DNA from: a virus
Strand: one strand, 5' to 3'
Length of the DNA stretch: 64,000 bases
IMG/VR virus record: IMGVR_UViG_3300024999_000004
Location: 1 to 64,000 of that record
Below the pieces are notes generated by a model that worked only from the letters and a program-made list of their open reading frames with translations, did not search any database and was not told the DNA's origin. Shown here one piece after another: positions 1 to 8,210 of this stretch; position 1 is the first letter of the stretch; every line of letters starts with the position of its first letter. The position numbers and the translations under genes are program-made.

Positions 1-3000
1 TCTGTTCCGTTCATGGCCGCAAGAGCGGGGGCACCTATCCCTGGAATATTGAGTTCACTGCCCGCAACATAAGCCCACACGGTACCGTTCCAACGATACA
101 TGCGGAGATCTCCGTTAGTTGCATCGATAAATGCCGCCTCAGTAGCACTCATGGCCGCAAGAGCGGGGGCACCTATCCCCGCAATATTCAGGTCCACCCC
201 CACCTGCTGACCTCCGCCCCACTGCACCCCACCCCCTTGGGAGCCTTCAAACTCCATGCCAGCGACCTTGCAGGAGCCGCTGGCCGAGATATAAAACCCA
301 GACTTAGTCCCATCAATAGTCGAGCCGCTTTCGTCATACCTGTCGCCTCCTCTCATGCTTCCGCCCGTCAATATTTTCACATACTTCGCAAAGAGCCTGT
401 AGATCATTGCTTCTATGTACGTTGTCCCTTCCGTAATCACAATAGGGGTAGCCAGACAATTGAGCCTGAAGATATCTTCAAGTGCTGCAGAGCGCATCTC
501 TCCTGTGACTCCTGTCTGTGTCCAAGCACTTCCGCTCCACAGGAAAGTTGCAAGAGTAGAGACTCCGGCATTGTAGTAGTTAAGCATCCAGTCATTGACG
601 TTCGGAGTTATCGTGGTTGTGGCTGTTACCGTTCCATTCACGGTTATCACGCCCCCGACAAAGGTGGAGGCGGACACTTCATAGCCTGCGAAGTTCGCGG
701 TTCCTGTAGCCGCGAGACGGCCTATTCCCCTATAACGCGGAGCATTGGACGCTACTATTGTTGTTGCAGTCCCCCCTATCGACACCCCGTCAACGATCCA
801 GCTTGTCGTGTACTTGTACCACTGAGAAGTGGTCGTCATATACACCGTATCCCCGTATATTTCCCCGGTAAGCGCCGCCAGCTCGGTAGAGTTTGCAACG
901 TCTCCGTACTGCTTGGCTTTTATCCGCACGGAGTTTTCAAGAGTTACGGAAGGCGCGGCAACCGTGCAACGATAGATCAGAAGAGGCCCGGTGGAATCGT
1001 CAAGAAATTCATCACCAATGACGGCGTTGTTTGTTGCGTTCGCCACCGCAAGGGAAGCCCATACCGCAGTCTTGTCCACCGCAATGGACCCCGCCCCCTC
1101 CCCCTGCGTCAGCGCCATATCCACAGCCTGCGCTCCGGGGCTCTGCTGTGCGTAGTTCCTCTCTATCGTATTGACCACGGCCCTCACCACAGGAGCCGGA
1201 ACCAAAGAAGCATTCTTCGTGATCCTTGAGTTATGTGCGCCTATTCCGGCCTCCGCCGTATAGACCGCTGCGTTGTATTCCACCAACGTCAGCTTTGCGG
1301 AGAAATCGTCATTCAACTCGGTGGCGACAACCAAAGCTTCCGTGGATTCAAAAGCAGTCTCCCCGAAGAAAACAAGTTGCCCCGACTCAACTGCGGAGGT
1401 AAGAACACCGACAGGAGTGACGGTATTTGAAAGCGAGGTTCCGGGGTTGCTTATGGTCGCATACTCACTTCCGGTCGCAGTCCTTATTCTGACACAGTAA
1501 CTCTCCCCTGTCGTATACTGAAACAGTTCATCCGCAATGAAGGAGCTTACGTTCCCGCCGCTCCCGTACGTTACGCTCTTGATCCTTCCCTGACCCAAGC
1601 CCCAAAGCGGAACGTCATGGGACACCCGCACAAGATCCCCTCTGGTGACGACAAGGGATTCAAAATCTTGGCTGACCGTGAAGGTTTCAGGGCGGAGTCT
1701 TCGGCACGCGAGAAGGTAGCGACCGAACTTCTTGACGGTAGCTGAATCCGTGATTCCAAGGTCTTTCACGGAAAGCGATTCGAATTCGGATGCAAGAGTA
1801 TAGGCCCCGTCCGCAGTCCTGTCGGTTCCGGCGTAATCTTTTAATATCCCATCGCCATCGGTATCCCACTTGTAGCCGTCGTCAAGGACGACCATCTCAT
1901 CTTCAGCCCAGTTCTCCGCCGCGTTGATGAACTTGATCTTGTAAGCATGAGGCATCTTCTCGAAGCTCTTGGCTCCGGTGAACCCCCATGAATTTCTCGG
2001 GGAGATGTGCTGTACAATAGTCGTCTGTGCTTTGTCCGTAACACTTGAGTACAGCCCATCCTTCAGCGTTAGTGAGGAACGGCAGGATGCAAGGATCTCC
2101 GTGAGCATCTGCCGCAGGGTTGTATCGGAAGTGTAGACACGGTTGAACTGGAAAGCGTTCGTCACGCAATAGGCGTACAAAACCCCAAGCTCGGCAAGGT
2201 CTATCTTCGTTGTATCCGTGATCGGTCTCGGATTGATGGGGCCGGTCAAAGCATGGAGGAACGCCGCAGCAGGGTTCGTACTCAGAGTCTCATCGGCATT
2301 GACTGCCCAGTCCGTTATCGCGGAACCCGCGCCGTCATAGGTCCGGTACACCTGCTCGACAACGCAATTGAGTTTCTCGATTGATCCGGACAGGGACTCG
2401 GAGGCCCGGGCCTTGACCGCAAGGAAGCACACGCCCTTCATGTCGTCGTCGGATAAGCCTATGGTATCCTGGCCTGTGATGGAGCGGAGGGCAGACCAGA
2501 CCACGGCGTCCGTACGGTCGCTGTTCTGCGCATCGAAGGTTTCCCTCTGTACGCGGACCTCATACTGCCCGGAAGTCAAGCCCGTCTTGGTTCCGGTGTA
2601 CCGGATTGTGTGGGGTATTTGTTTGGTGAAGACTCCCGAGGAGGAGCCGGAGAACGCCGTGCCTTCGATCCATGGGACGGAGTCTTTCAGGCGGTAGTAC
2701 CACTTTACGGTTGTGGTACAGTTCTGTCTGTCCCCTTCGTTCCAGCCTATGAGTCCGGAAGGGAACTCAATCTCCACTGCAATGGAGGTGGTCTTCTTGG
2801 AGGTCTCTATGGAGGGAGAGGAAGACGACCAGTATTGTGCGAGACCGGTGGCTGCTTCCGTCACAAGAGTCCCGGAGCCGGATACCTTGAATGAAAGGCC
2901 GTTGGGGGCTACGTAGGAAACGGGGAAGGTCCACGAATTCGTGGGGCTGTCGTAGGTGACAAAATCCCCGACCTGCAAGGCACCATACTTTACGTCGTCG

Positions 3001-4232
3001 TCGTAGGAGAGGAAGCTTCCGGAGTTCCGTGTTATTGTGCGCGTGGAGGAGTCCACAGCGAAGGTGAGGGAGCTGGCTCCTTGGTAGGCGGTTATGTTGG
3101 CGGTCTCGGGGGTTATTTTCCCTGATTCTGTGGTGGAGTAAAAGGTAGAGCCGTAGACCGAACGGAAACCAAAAGCTCCGTTGAATGCGGGATTGGTATA
3201 CCCGCTGATATTCACGGGACCTGCGGTGGACTCCAAGCCGGACCAAAAACCACTTGTGCCTGCAAAGTTGAGATAGCGTATTCCTGCACTTTGAGAAACA
3301 CCTGTAGTTACGCTACCTGTAAATATCTTGGCTCCTACCGTTGCCCCCTGCTCCGCTCTCCACCTTTCAAGAGGAAGATTGAGATTCTGCTCCTTGATAA
3401 CCTTCCCTACCCCAAGAAGATCAAGATACGTTTTGCTTGAAGCTGACCCCTGATGGATAGAGACTTCGACCGTACCCACTGTTCCTGTGGTAACATCGAT
3501 CTGGGAGGCTGCGTCTATGGTATTGCGTCTGTCTCCTGCGTTGGAGGCAACAACAGAGTCCCCAAATTTGATGTCGGAGACCTTCACACTTCCGTCGGAC
3601 CTTGTCTTGTCCGCATAGCCGAGAGCGAAGAGCATGTGAACGTACTTGTCTTCCCCATCCGTACCGGATATCGAGGTATGAGGAGTTGTCCAATAAGAAG
3701 GGGTAAGAAGGTGCTTTCCGAAAATTATAGGAACGGGGGCGTCCTGCTCGGCTGAGTTGGAGGCTCCGGATACGTCCTTGCGGCGATCTGTGCTTCGGTC
3801 TCCGGTATCCGTGGCTGTTTCCGCCCATGCGGACATAACCATGCTGCTTCCTATGGACATCATGGCATAGCCTACGACGGCTCCGAAGCCAGTCCAGCCC
3901 AAAACCCCTACACCTATTGCACCGATTCCTGCAATGAGCGCGCCACTTCCTATAAGGAGTGCATCCCAAAAGCTTTCATCTTTTGTGCCCGAGGAGTTCG
4001 GGCTTATTCCAGCAGGCACGACACGGACAAGAAGAGTATCTTCTCCCCCCAATAGCGTAGCTTCAAACGACTCCTCGGGCAACCTGTCATCATTCAGCAC
4101 TACAAACAAAGAGCTTTCTTTCTTCAGCCCTTCTATTGAATCCAGAGCCTGCCTTACGGAGAGCCCTTCCGCAACTTCGAGAATCTTCCGCTCCGACATC
4201 AGGGGGTGAAGAAAGGCGACTACTCTGGGCAT
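1..4232 (-). CDS. J-like tail tip attachment protein, 3' end outside window
   Basis: At least 1410 residues, read leftward from an ATG with an AGGAGA ribosome site. It begins with a small beta-grasp-like region, then a hydrophobic glycine-rich stretch (about residues 90-130), then the long beta-rich body expected of a lambda J / host-specificity protein. The motif NYAQQSPGAQAVDMAL and repeated lectin-like or DUF2793-like modules lie toward the C-terminus. Its place directly after an NlpC/P60 gene and a DUF1833 gene is the usual tail-tip order. It would form the central tail tip and contact the host receptor. The stop codon is not in the window. J-like identity rests on context, size and N-terminal organisation. 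Confidence 0.85.
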   Translation of the reverse strand, partial: MPRVVAFLHPLMSERKILEVAEGLSVRQALDSIEGLKKESSLFVVLNDDRLPEESFEATLLGGEDTLLVRVVPAGISPNSSGTKDESFWDALLIGSGALIAGIGAIGVGVLGWTGFGAVVGYAMMSIGSSMVMSAWAETATDTGDRSTDRRKDVSGASNSAEQDAPVPIIFGKHLLTPSYWTTPHTSISGTDGEDKYVHMLFALGYADKTRSDGSVKVSDIKFGDSVVASNAGDRRNTIDAASQIDVTTGTVGTVEVSIHQGSASSKTYLDLLGVGKVIKEQNLNLPLERWRAEQGATVGAKIFTGSVTTGVSQSAGIRYLNFAGTSGFWSGLESTAGPVNISGYTNPAFNGAFGFRSVYGSTFYSTTESGKITPETANITAYQGASSLTFAVDSSTRTITRNSGSFLSYDDDVKYGALQVGDFVTYDSPTNSWTFPVSYVAPNGLSFKVSGSGTLVTEAATGLAQYWSSSSPSIETSKKTTSIAVEIEFPSGLIGWNEGDRQNCTTTVKWYYRLKDSVPWIEGTAFSGSSSGVFTKQIPHTIRYTGTKTGLTSGQYEVRVQRETFDAQNSDRTDAVVWSALRSITGQDTIGLSDDDMKGVCFLAVKARASESLSGSIEKLNCVVEQVYRTYDGAGSAITDWAVNADETLSTNPAAAFLHALTGPINPRPITDTTKIDLAELGVLYAYCVTNAFQFNRVYTSDTTLRQMLTEILASCRSSLTLKDGLYSSVTDKAQTTIVQHISPRNSWGFTGAKSFEKMPHAYKIKFINAAENWAEDEMVVLDDGYKWDTDGDGILKDYAGTDRTADGAYTLASEFESLSVKDLGITDSATVKKFGRYLLACRRLRPETFTVSQDFESLVVTRGDLVRVSHDVPLWGLGQGRIKSVTYGSGGNVSSFIADELFQYTTGESYCVRIRTATGSEYATISNPGTSLSNTVTPVGVLTSAVESGQLVFFGETAFESTEALVVATELNDDFSAKLTLVEYNAAVYTAEAGIGAHNSRITKNASLVPAPVVRAVVNTIERNYAQQSPGAQAVDMALTQGEGAGSIAVDKTAVWASLAVANATNNAVIGDEFLDDSTGPLLIYRCTVAAPSVTLENSVRIKAKQYGDVANSTELAALTGEIYGDTVYMTTTSQWYKYTTSWIVDGVSIGGTATTIVASNAPRYRGIGRLAATGTANFAGYEVSASTFVGGVITVNGTVTATTTITPNVNDWMLNYYNAGVSTLATFLWSGSAWTQTGVTGEMRSAALEDIFRLNCLATPIVITEGTTYIEAMIYRLFAKYVKILTGGSMRGGDRYDESGSTIDGTKSGFYISASGSCKVAGMEFEGSQGGGVQWGGGQQVGVDLNIAGIGAPALAAMSATEAAFIDATNGDLRMYRWNGTVWAYVAGSELNIPGIGAPALAAMNGT
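11..178 (-). repeat. 30-bp direct repeat inside tail-tip gene
   Basis: The same 30 bp occur at 11-40 and 149-178, period 138 bp (46 codons, in frame). They encode GIGAPALAAM at the start of a repeated module, with text such as MYRWNGTVWAYV between. It marks a tandem domain array in the C-terminal part of the tail-tip protein, likely to continue beyond the window edge. Confidence 0.85.
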
Positions 4233-4255
4233 GTTGTCTCCTGCTAAAAGCGATA

Positions 4256-4657
4256 CTATAAGCGGTAAAACCCTCTGACCCTGGATGCAATCCTTATGTC
4301 GGAAAGGCGGGAAAGACGCGAGGAATCCCGCCCGAGGATATCTGAATGTAGCACGTTATTGGGGGCCACGTAAAGGCCGACGTGACAAGGAAATCCACGA
4401 AAGGTCATAAGAACAATGTCGCCTTCGGCGGGGACATCGACTTTCGTCGGGCGGAGGGATGTTATCGCGTTATCGACCACTTCGGCCAGCCACTCCTTTT
4501 CCGGCTCCCCGTAAGAACTGGCAAAAGAAGGAAGGTCTTTTCCATATTCGTTTTTGAGAACCAGTCTGACGAGGCCCCAGCAATCGCAGCCTTCCAGTGT
4601 ACGCCCGTGAGGGACAAAGGGTATTCCGGTATATAAGGATACGTTCAGCATAACCAC
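4256..4657 (-). CDS. NlpC/P60-type tail tip peptidase
   Basis: 133 residues matching the NlpC/P60 cysteine peptidase fold: GCDCWGLVRL with candidate catalytic Cys26, then FPCHVGLYV with His92, and a later polar residue (His104). Family members in tail tips cut peptidoglycan cross-links or help assemble the tip. It sits just upstream of the J-like gene (23-bp gap) and after the DUF1833 gene, equivalent to the lambda K position. The lambda K protein also has a JAMM domain, which is absent here. Confidence 0.85.
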   Translation of the reverse strand: MVMLNVSLYTGIPFVPHGRTLEGCDCWGLVRLVLKNEYGKDLPSFASSYGEPEKEWLAEVVDNAITSLRPTKVDVPAEGDIVLMTFRGFPCHVGLYVAPNNVLHSDILGRDSSRLSRLSDIRIASRVRGFYRL

Positions 4658-4666
4658 CCTTATGTT

Positions 4667-5176
4667 CTAGCCAAACAACCCCGGAGCGTTCTGCGCGGTA
4701 GCCCGTACCGGCCCCATCTGGTTATCAAGTCTGTCCTCGTATACGAGATCCCCGGATACCGTGTTCACGTCGTATGTGACGGCTTTCAAAGAATATTCCC
4801 AAGGCACCATCTCCTCGAAATCCCCCACGCCGTCATTGGGAAAGAACATGGCACGGGCTCGTATTGTCGGGGAGTTTACGAGGATTCGTATGGCCGAAAT
4901 AACGAGCTGATCGACGGCGGATATGGTTATCCTTGCATTTGTTATGCTATCGTCAGTTTCTCCTGGATACTGGATGGAGAAGGGGAAGGGAAGATACACA
5001 TGACCGCTATAAGTGATGGATTCGGTGTTGTTGCAAAAGTAGATTGTGTCCGCTCCGACCAGAGTTGCGAACGCGGCCTCCGCCGAGTATATTTCAAGGA
5101 GAGTAGGGGTCTGCGCGAATGTCTGTGCCGCCTGCATTGCCAACTTGGCGGCGGCGGAAATTGTGGCTCGGCTCAA
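4667..5176 (-). CDS. DUF1833-type minor tail protein
   Basis: 169 residues, recognised as a DUF1833 phage protein by length, position and text such as LLEIYSAE, SITYSGHVYLPFPF and TITSGDLVYEDRL-like strands. The family sits in the lambda L position and probably forms part of the tail tip. The start overlaps the upstream stop by four bases, indicating translational coupling. Family function beyond tail assembly is unknown. Confidence 0.75.
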   Translation of the reverse strand: MSRATISAAAKLAMQAAQTFAQTPTLLEIYSAEAAFATLVGADTIYFCNNTESITYSGHVYLPFPFSIQYPGETDDSITNARITISAVDQLVISAIRILVNSPTIRARAMFFPNDGVGDFEEMVPWEYSLKAVTYDVNTVSGDLVYEDRLDNQMGPVRATAQNAPGLFG

Positions 5177-5517
5177 GGTAATACCTCCAACGAAAGAGAA
5201 GCAACCAACTCAAATCCGAGCAACGGAAGGTCCGGGGGCTCCAGGAATCTCACGGACAGGGAACCCCCTGTCAAAGGATCGGTGTAATCGAAGGGAATTG
5301 CCCCTCCGGCCAAAGTGTCGTAATAGAGGGTATCAAGAATAGTCTTCTGTGCGCGGGAAAGCCTTAAACTATGAGTTACCGCAGTGGGAACGGCAGAGTA
5401 TCTCCTTCGCTCTACAGTGGGCTCACCCTCCTTGGACCTGAGAACTCCGTCTGCGCTCTGCTCGGAGAAGTTGTCCTGAAGGGGAAGGGCAGGCAATGTT
5501 GAAGGCCAAGCAGCCAT
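5173..5517 (-). CDS. Minor tail protein, lambda M-like position
   Basis: 114 residues with a beta-rich pattern: VLRSKEGEPTVERRRYSAVP, then FDYTDPLTGG and VRFLEPPDLP. Its whole length aligns by eye with the C-terminal third of the neighbouring 276-residue protein at 5580-6410. They share RSK near the start of the domain, LD..YYDTL / LDEFWRYDTL, and an F.DP / WPNP turn before a strand. It is therefore a tail-tip building block that has been duplicated. The leader contains the recurrent GAAGTC motif. Confidence 0.65.
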   Translation of the reverse strand: MAAWPSTLPALPLQDNFSEQSADGVLRSKEGEPTVERRRYSAVPTAVTHSLRLSRAQKTILDTLYYDTLAGGAIPFDYTDPLTGGSLSVRFLEPPDLPLLGFELVASLSLEVLP

Positions 5518-5532
5518 TTAGACAGCCCTCCT

Positions 5533-5569
5533 TTTGAAATTTCCGGCGCTAGGTGGTGACTTCGCCCCA
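5533..5569 (-). promoter_or_regulatory. Recurrent leader motif (GAAGTC family), copy on left arm
   Basis: Reading leftward: GGGGCGAAGTCACCACCTAG, then GCCGGAAATTTC just ahead of the AGGAGG site of the 114-residue tail gene. The same core is found before genes at 27553, 41926, 44037, 48373 and 53407. Either a regulator site or a conserved leader RNA; function unknown. Confidence 0.55.
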
Positions 5570-5579
5570 TACTGTACGC

Positions 5580-6410
5580 TCAACTTGTCGCCCGCACAAC
5601 AATACTTGCAATGAACTCCTGCCCATTCGGCGTATACCTCGGAGCCCCTACAAACTTGACTGAGGAGGTAGCCTCAGTATAAGGGTTCGGCCATGTAAAA
5701 GCAACCGTTCCGTGCAAGGTATCGTACCTCCAGAACTCGTCCAACAATACTTTCATCGCTTTGTCCACAGCATACGCACAAGTATAGCTCGCGGGAGACC
5801 ATGTATGCCGGACCCGGATCTTGTCATAGCCTGTATCCATCTTCGACCTTATGGTTCTGGGAGGAATGGCTTCGGATGCGGAAATCGGAAATTGCGGAAG
5901 TACAACGTAGGCGGAAGGCGACAAATAGATTCCCATGAAATCGGCAGGCATAAGCACAGAAGAATACCGCCTGAACTCGTCGATGACGCCGTTGCTGTTG
6001 CTTGTAGGGCTCAAGGTCCCCGAAGGAGCCAAAGTGGCGGAAGGAGCCAACGTTGCGGAGGGCGCAAGACCCGCAGTAGCGTACACGAATCCAGCGGGGC
6101 CGTTTCCGAGTACTCCTGTCGGGTAGGTGGTTTGGTCAAGAAATACAGCAGAACTCAATACAGGGAGGCCGTTGGCATAGACAGAGAGATTGGTTCCCGA
6201 TCTCGTATAGCCTAAAGAGTACCACGTAGCGTCAGCCATCACCGTCTGCGGAGAGGGGGCCGTGAAGGCTCCGTTTATTATGGCCCCGAGGTATCTGGTC
6301 GTCGGGTGGATTGCGAGGGGGCAATCATGCCGAAGCAATGGGGAGGTGAGGATTCGGTAGCTTCCTGCTACGTTGGTGCCTTTGTAGGAGAAGACTATGG
6401 ATTCAGACAT
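5580..6410 (-). CDS. LamG-like domain fused to minor tail domain
   Basis: 276 residues. The N-terminal 170 look like a concanavalin/LamG sandwich (ATWYSLGYTRSGTNLSVYAN, then NGVIDEFRRYSSVL). A low-complexity linker of LAPSATLAPSATLAPSGTL lies between. The last 90 residues (from RTIRSKMDTGYDKIRVRHTW) match the complete 114-residue tail protein next door. A receptor- or glycan-binding lectin-like domain has apparently been attached to a copy of a tail-tip subunit. Carbohydrate binding is inferred, not shown. Confidence 0.65.
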   Translation of the reverse strand: MSESIVFSYKGTNVAGSYRILTSPLLRHDCPLAIHPTTRYLGAIINGAFTAPSPQTVMADATWYSLGYTRSGTNLSVYANGLPVLSSAVFLDQTTYPTGVLGNGPAGFVYATAGLAPSATLAPSATLAPSGTLSPTSNSNGVIDEFRRYSSVLMPADFMGIYLSPSAYVVLPQFPISASEAIPPRTIRSKMDTGYDKIRVRHTWSPASYTCAYAVDKAMKVLLDEFWRYDTLHGTVAFTWPNPYTEATSSVKFVGAPRYTPNGQEFIASIVVRATS

Positions 6411-6423
6411 TATGATACTCCAC

Positions 6424-7911
6424 TCACGATATCCTCTTCACGAGTACGGTAAGGTTTGCGCTCGCGGTTCCTGTTGCGGCGGCTCCGGCTGCGGTGGTCC
6501 CGAGCTTGACGGAGTTGATCGTGGCACCGTAGGTAAGGATCGTCCAGAAGTAGGTTCCGGAGCCTGCGGGCATTGTCAGAGTGCCTCCGCTTGCCACGTC
6601 TATCGCCGTCTGGTAGCCAACGGAACCTGCGGTGACTATGCTCGCAGGGTCCGTGCTTGCGAGGAATCCTGTACTGCTGTAGACGGCACGCGCATTCGGA
6701 ACCGCCGTCGCCGCGTCAATAACGGCACTGGGCTTGAAGGCTCCGGGGTTCTGGTACAGGGACCAGATTTCCTCTGCGGAGAGGGCGCGGTTGTAGATGC
6801 GGGGGTCGGTCTCTGTTGTTTCTACTAAACCAAAATTGCTGGTAGCTTGGTAGCACCCAAAATAGAGGGTTCCCGTTGTGGGAATCACGGGAGTGGTCAA
6901 TGTCGTTGTCCCGAAGTATACCCCGTTACGGTATGCCAGCACTACTCCGGTGGACCAGTTAATTACTATGCCATATGTCATTGCCGTAGTATCAAAGGAT
7001 GTAAAAAAGCTGCTGAAACTGTACTCCACTCTGGCAGATCCATTCCAGTAACTCAGGATCAGGTTGTTCGTGCTCAGAGCACGATATACCCATAAATGCG
7101 CCCCGGACACGGCCCCGACATTCAATATTCCTACTGACTGGACAGCACCAACCCCACCGGAAATTTTCCATGAGTGAAAACAAAAAACAGATGGCATGAT
7201 GAAATTATCTACCTTCGTGTAATCATTTGTTCCGTCCCGCCTCAGCCCCCTCCCCGCCATCGTATTGACCGGAGTCGCACCGTACACCGTGCCGTGGTTC
7301 CCGGAGCCCGAGGCATCAAGGGCAAGGGAGGAGTAGGTGCCGTCGCCGACGTAGATGAAAGACACGGATACCGGATTTGCATTGTTTGTCGTAGAGTTGA
7401 AAAGCAACTCTACGTCAGTAAAACTGGCTCCGGTGGTGATGTCAGTGACTCCGCTCGTCTGCCCCGCGATGGATTTGGTGACATGCGTCCCCGCTCCCGA
7501 GGTCCCTATCTCAAGAGTCGTCAGATCAGTTTGGGCGCAAGACCATTTGACGCGCACGGTTTTCGACGACACCGCGAGAGCTTTGTTCGCGCGAACAAAT
7601 GTTGTCGGGGCCGCTCCTGCGGTAAGCACCAATTTGTCAGAAGCGGCGGTGACGACGGTATCCGTCCCCATCGTGGCCCAGCCGTCCACGGTCGAGAACT
7701 TGATAGTCAGATAGGTAGGGGAAGGCCCATCCGGCCACTCGGGCAGGCCCCCGAGGGCAGGGGCGCAGATGAGGCCGGAGAGGAGGGATTTCTGTTCGTT
7801 CAATCTGTCCACCGTATCAACCATGGCGTTAAGATTCAATTCATCCACAGGTACGGTGAAACTATCATTATCGAAGACTCCGGGCTTTGTTCCGACCCAA
7901 GGTGTTGCCAT
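6424..7911 (-). CDS. Tail-associated protein with LamG/concanavalin domain
   Basis: 495 residues. The centre has LamG hallmarks: LALDASGSGNHGTVYGATPV, a RNGVYFGTTTL strand pair, and DPRIYNRALSAEEIWSLYQN. This last pattern (IYNRALSAEEI) is the standard end of LamG-type domains. N- and C-terminal regions are Thr/Ala-rich beta structure. Position between tape measure and tail-tip genes suggests a distal tail or fibre component binding host surface glycans. Confidence 0.7.
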   Translation of the reverse strand: MATPWVGTKPGVFDNDSFTVPVDELNLNAMVDTVDRLNEQKSLLSGLICAPALGGLPEWPDGPSPTYLTIKFSTVDGWATMGTDTVVTAASDKLVLTAGAAPTTFVRANKALAVSSKTVRVKWSCAQTDLTTLEIGTSGAGTHVTKSIAGQTSGVTDITTGASFTDVELLFNSTTNNANPVSVSFIYVGDGTYSSLALDASGSGNHGTVYGATPVNTMAGRGLRRDGTNDYTKVDNFIMPSVFCFHSWKISGGVGAVQSVGILNVGAVSGAHLWVYRALSTNNLILSYWNGSARVEYSFSSFFTSFDTTAMTYGIVINWSTGVVLAYRNGVYFGTTTLTTPVIPTTGTLYFGCYQATSNFGLVETTETDPRIYNRALSAEEIWSLYQNPGAFKPSAVIDAATAVPNARAVYSSTGFLASTDPASIVTAGSVGYQTAIDVASGGTLTMPAGSGTYFWTILTYGATINSVKLGTTAAGAAATGTASANLTVLVKRIS

Positions 7912-7933
7912 ATACTCACTCTCCTAAAAATCG

Positions 7934-8146
7934 CTACAAAAGTATTCTTGACGCAGCGTTCGTAAAATCTCCGCCGTTCCCGCTTATTCCTTCAACGAGA
8001 GCCACGGAAGTCACGGTGCCATCGTCATCATATCCCGAATCGTCCTGCCCCGCAACAACGTTGAAGGAGAAATACTGTACCAGATTTGGTACGGAGACTT
8101 CAGCTCCCGATATCAGGCGTGCTGCGAGATCATAGGGCCAGTCCAT
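7934..8146 (-). CDS. Small protein between tape measure and LamG protein
   Basis: 70 residues, beginning MDWPYDLAARLISGAEVSVP and containing an acidic DDSGYDDDGTV stretch. I recognise no family. Position makes a small distal-tail or assembly role plausible. A ribosome site (AAGGAGCC) precedes the ATG. Confidence 0.55.
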   Translation of the reverse strand: MDWPYDLAARLISGAEVSVPNLVQYFSFNVVAGQDDSGYDDDGTVTSVALVEGISGNGGDFTNAASRILL

Positions 8147-8210
8147 AATATCGGCTCCTTACAAAGAAAAAAGGAAGAATTGCGGCCCTTTCAGTAGAAG
8201 GGGACGCAGG

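Noticed and set aside
237-1229. Rightward ORF over the tail-tip gene, and similar ones at 18005-19045 and 20821-21843
   Set aside because: All antisense to recognised virion genes; no conserved pattern or start signal.
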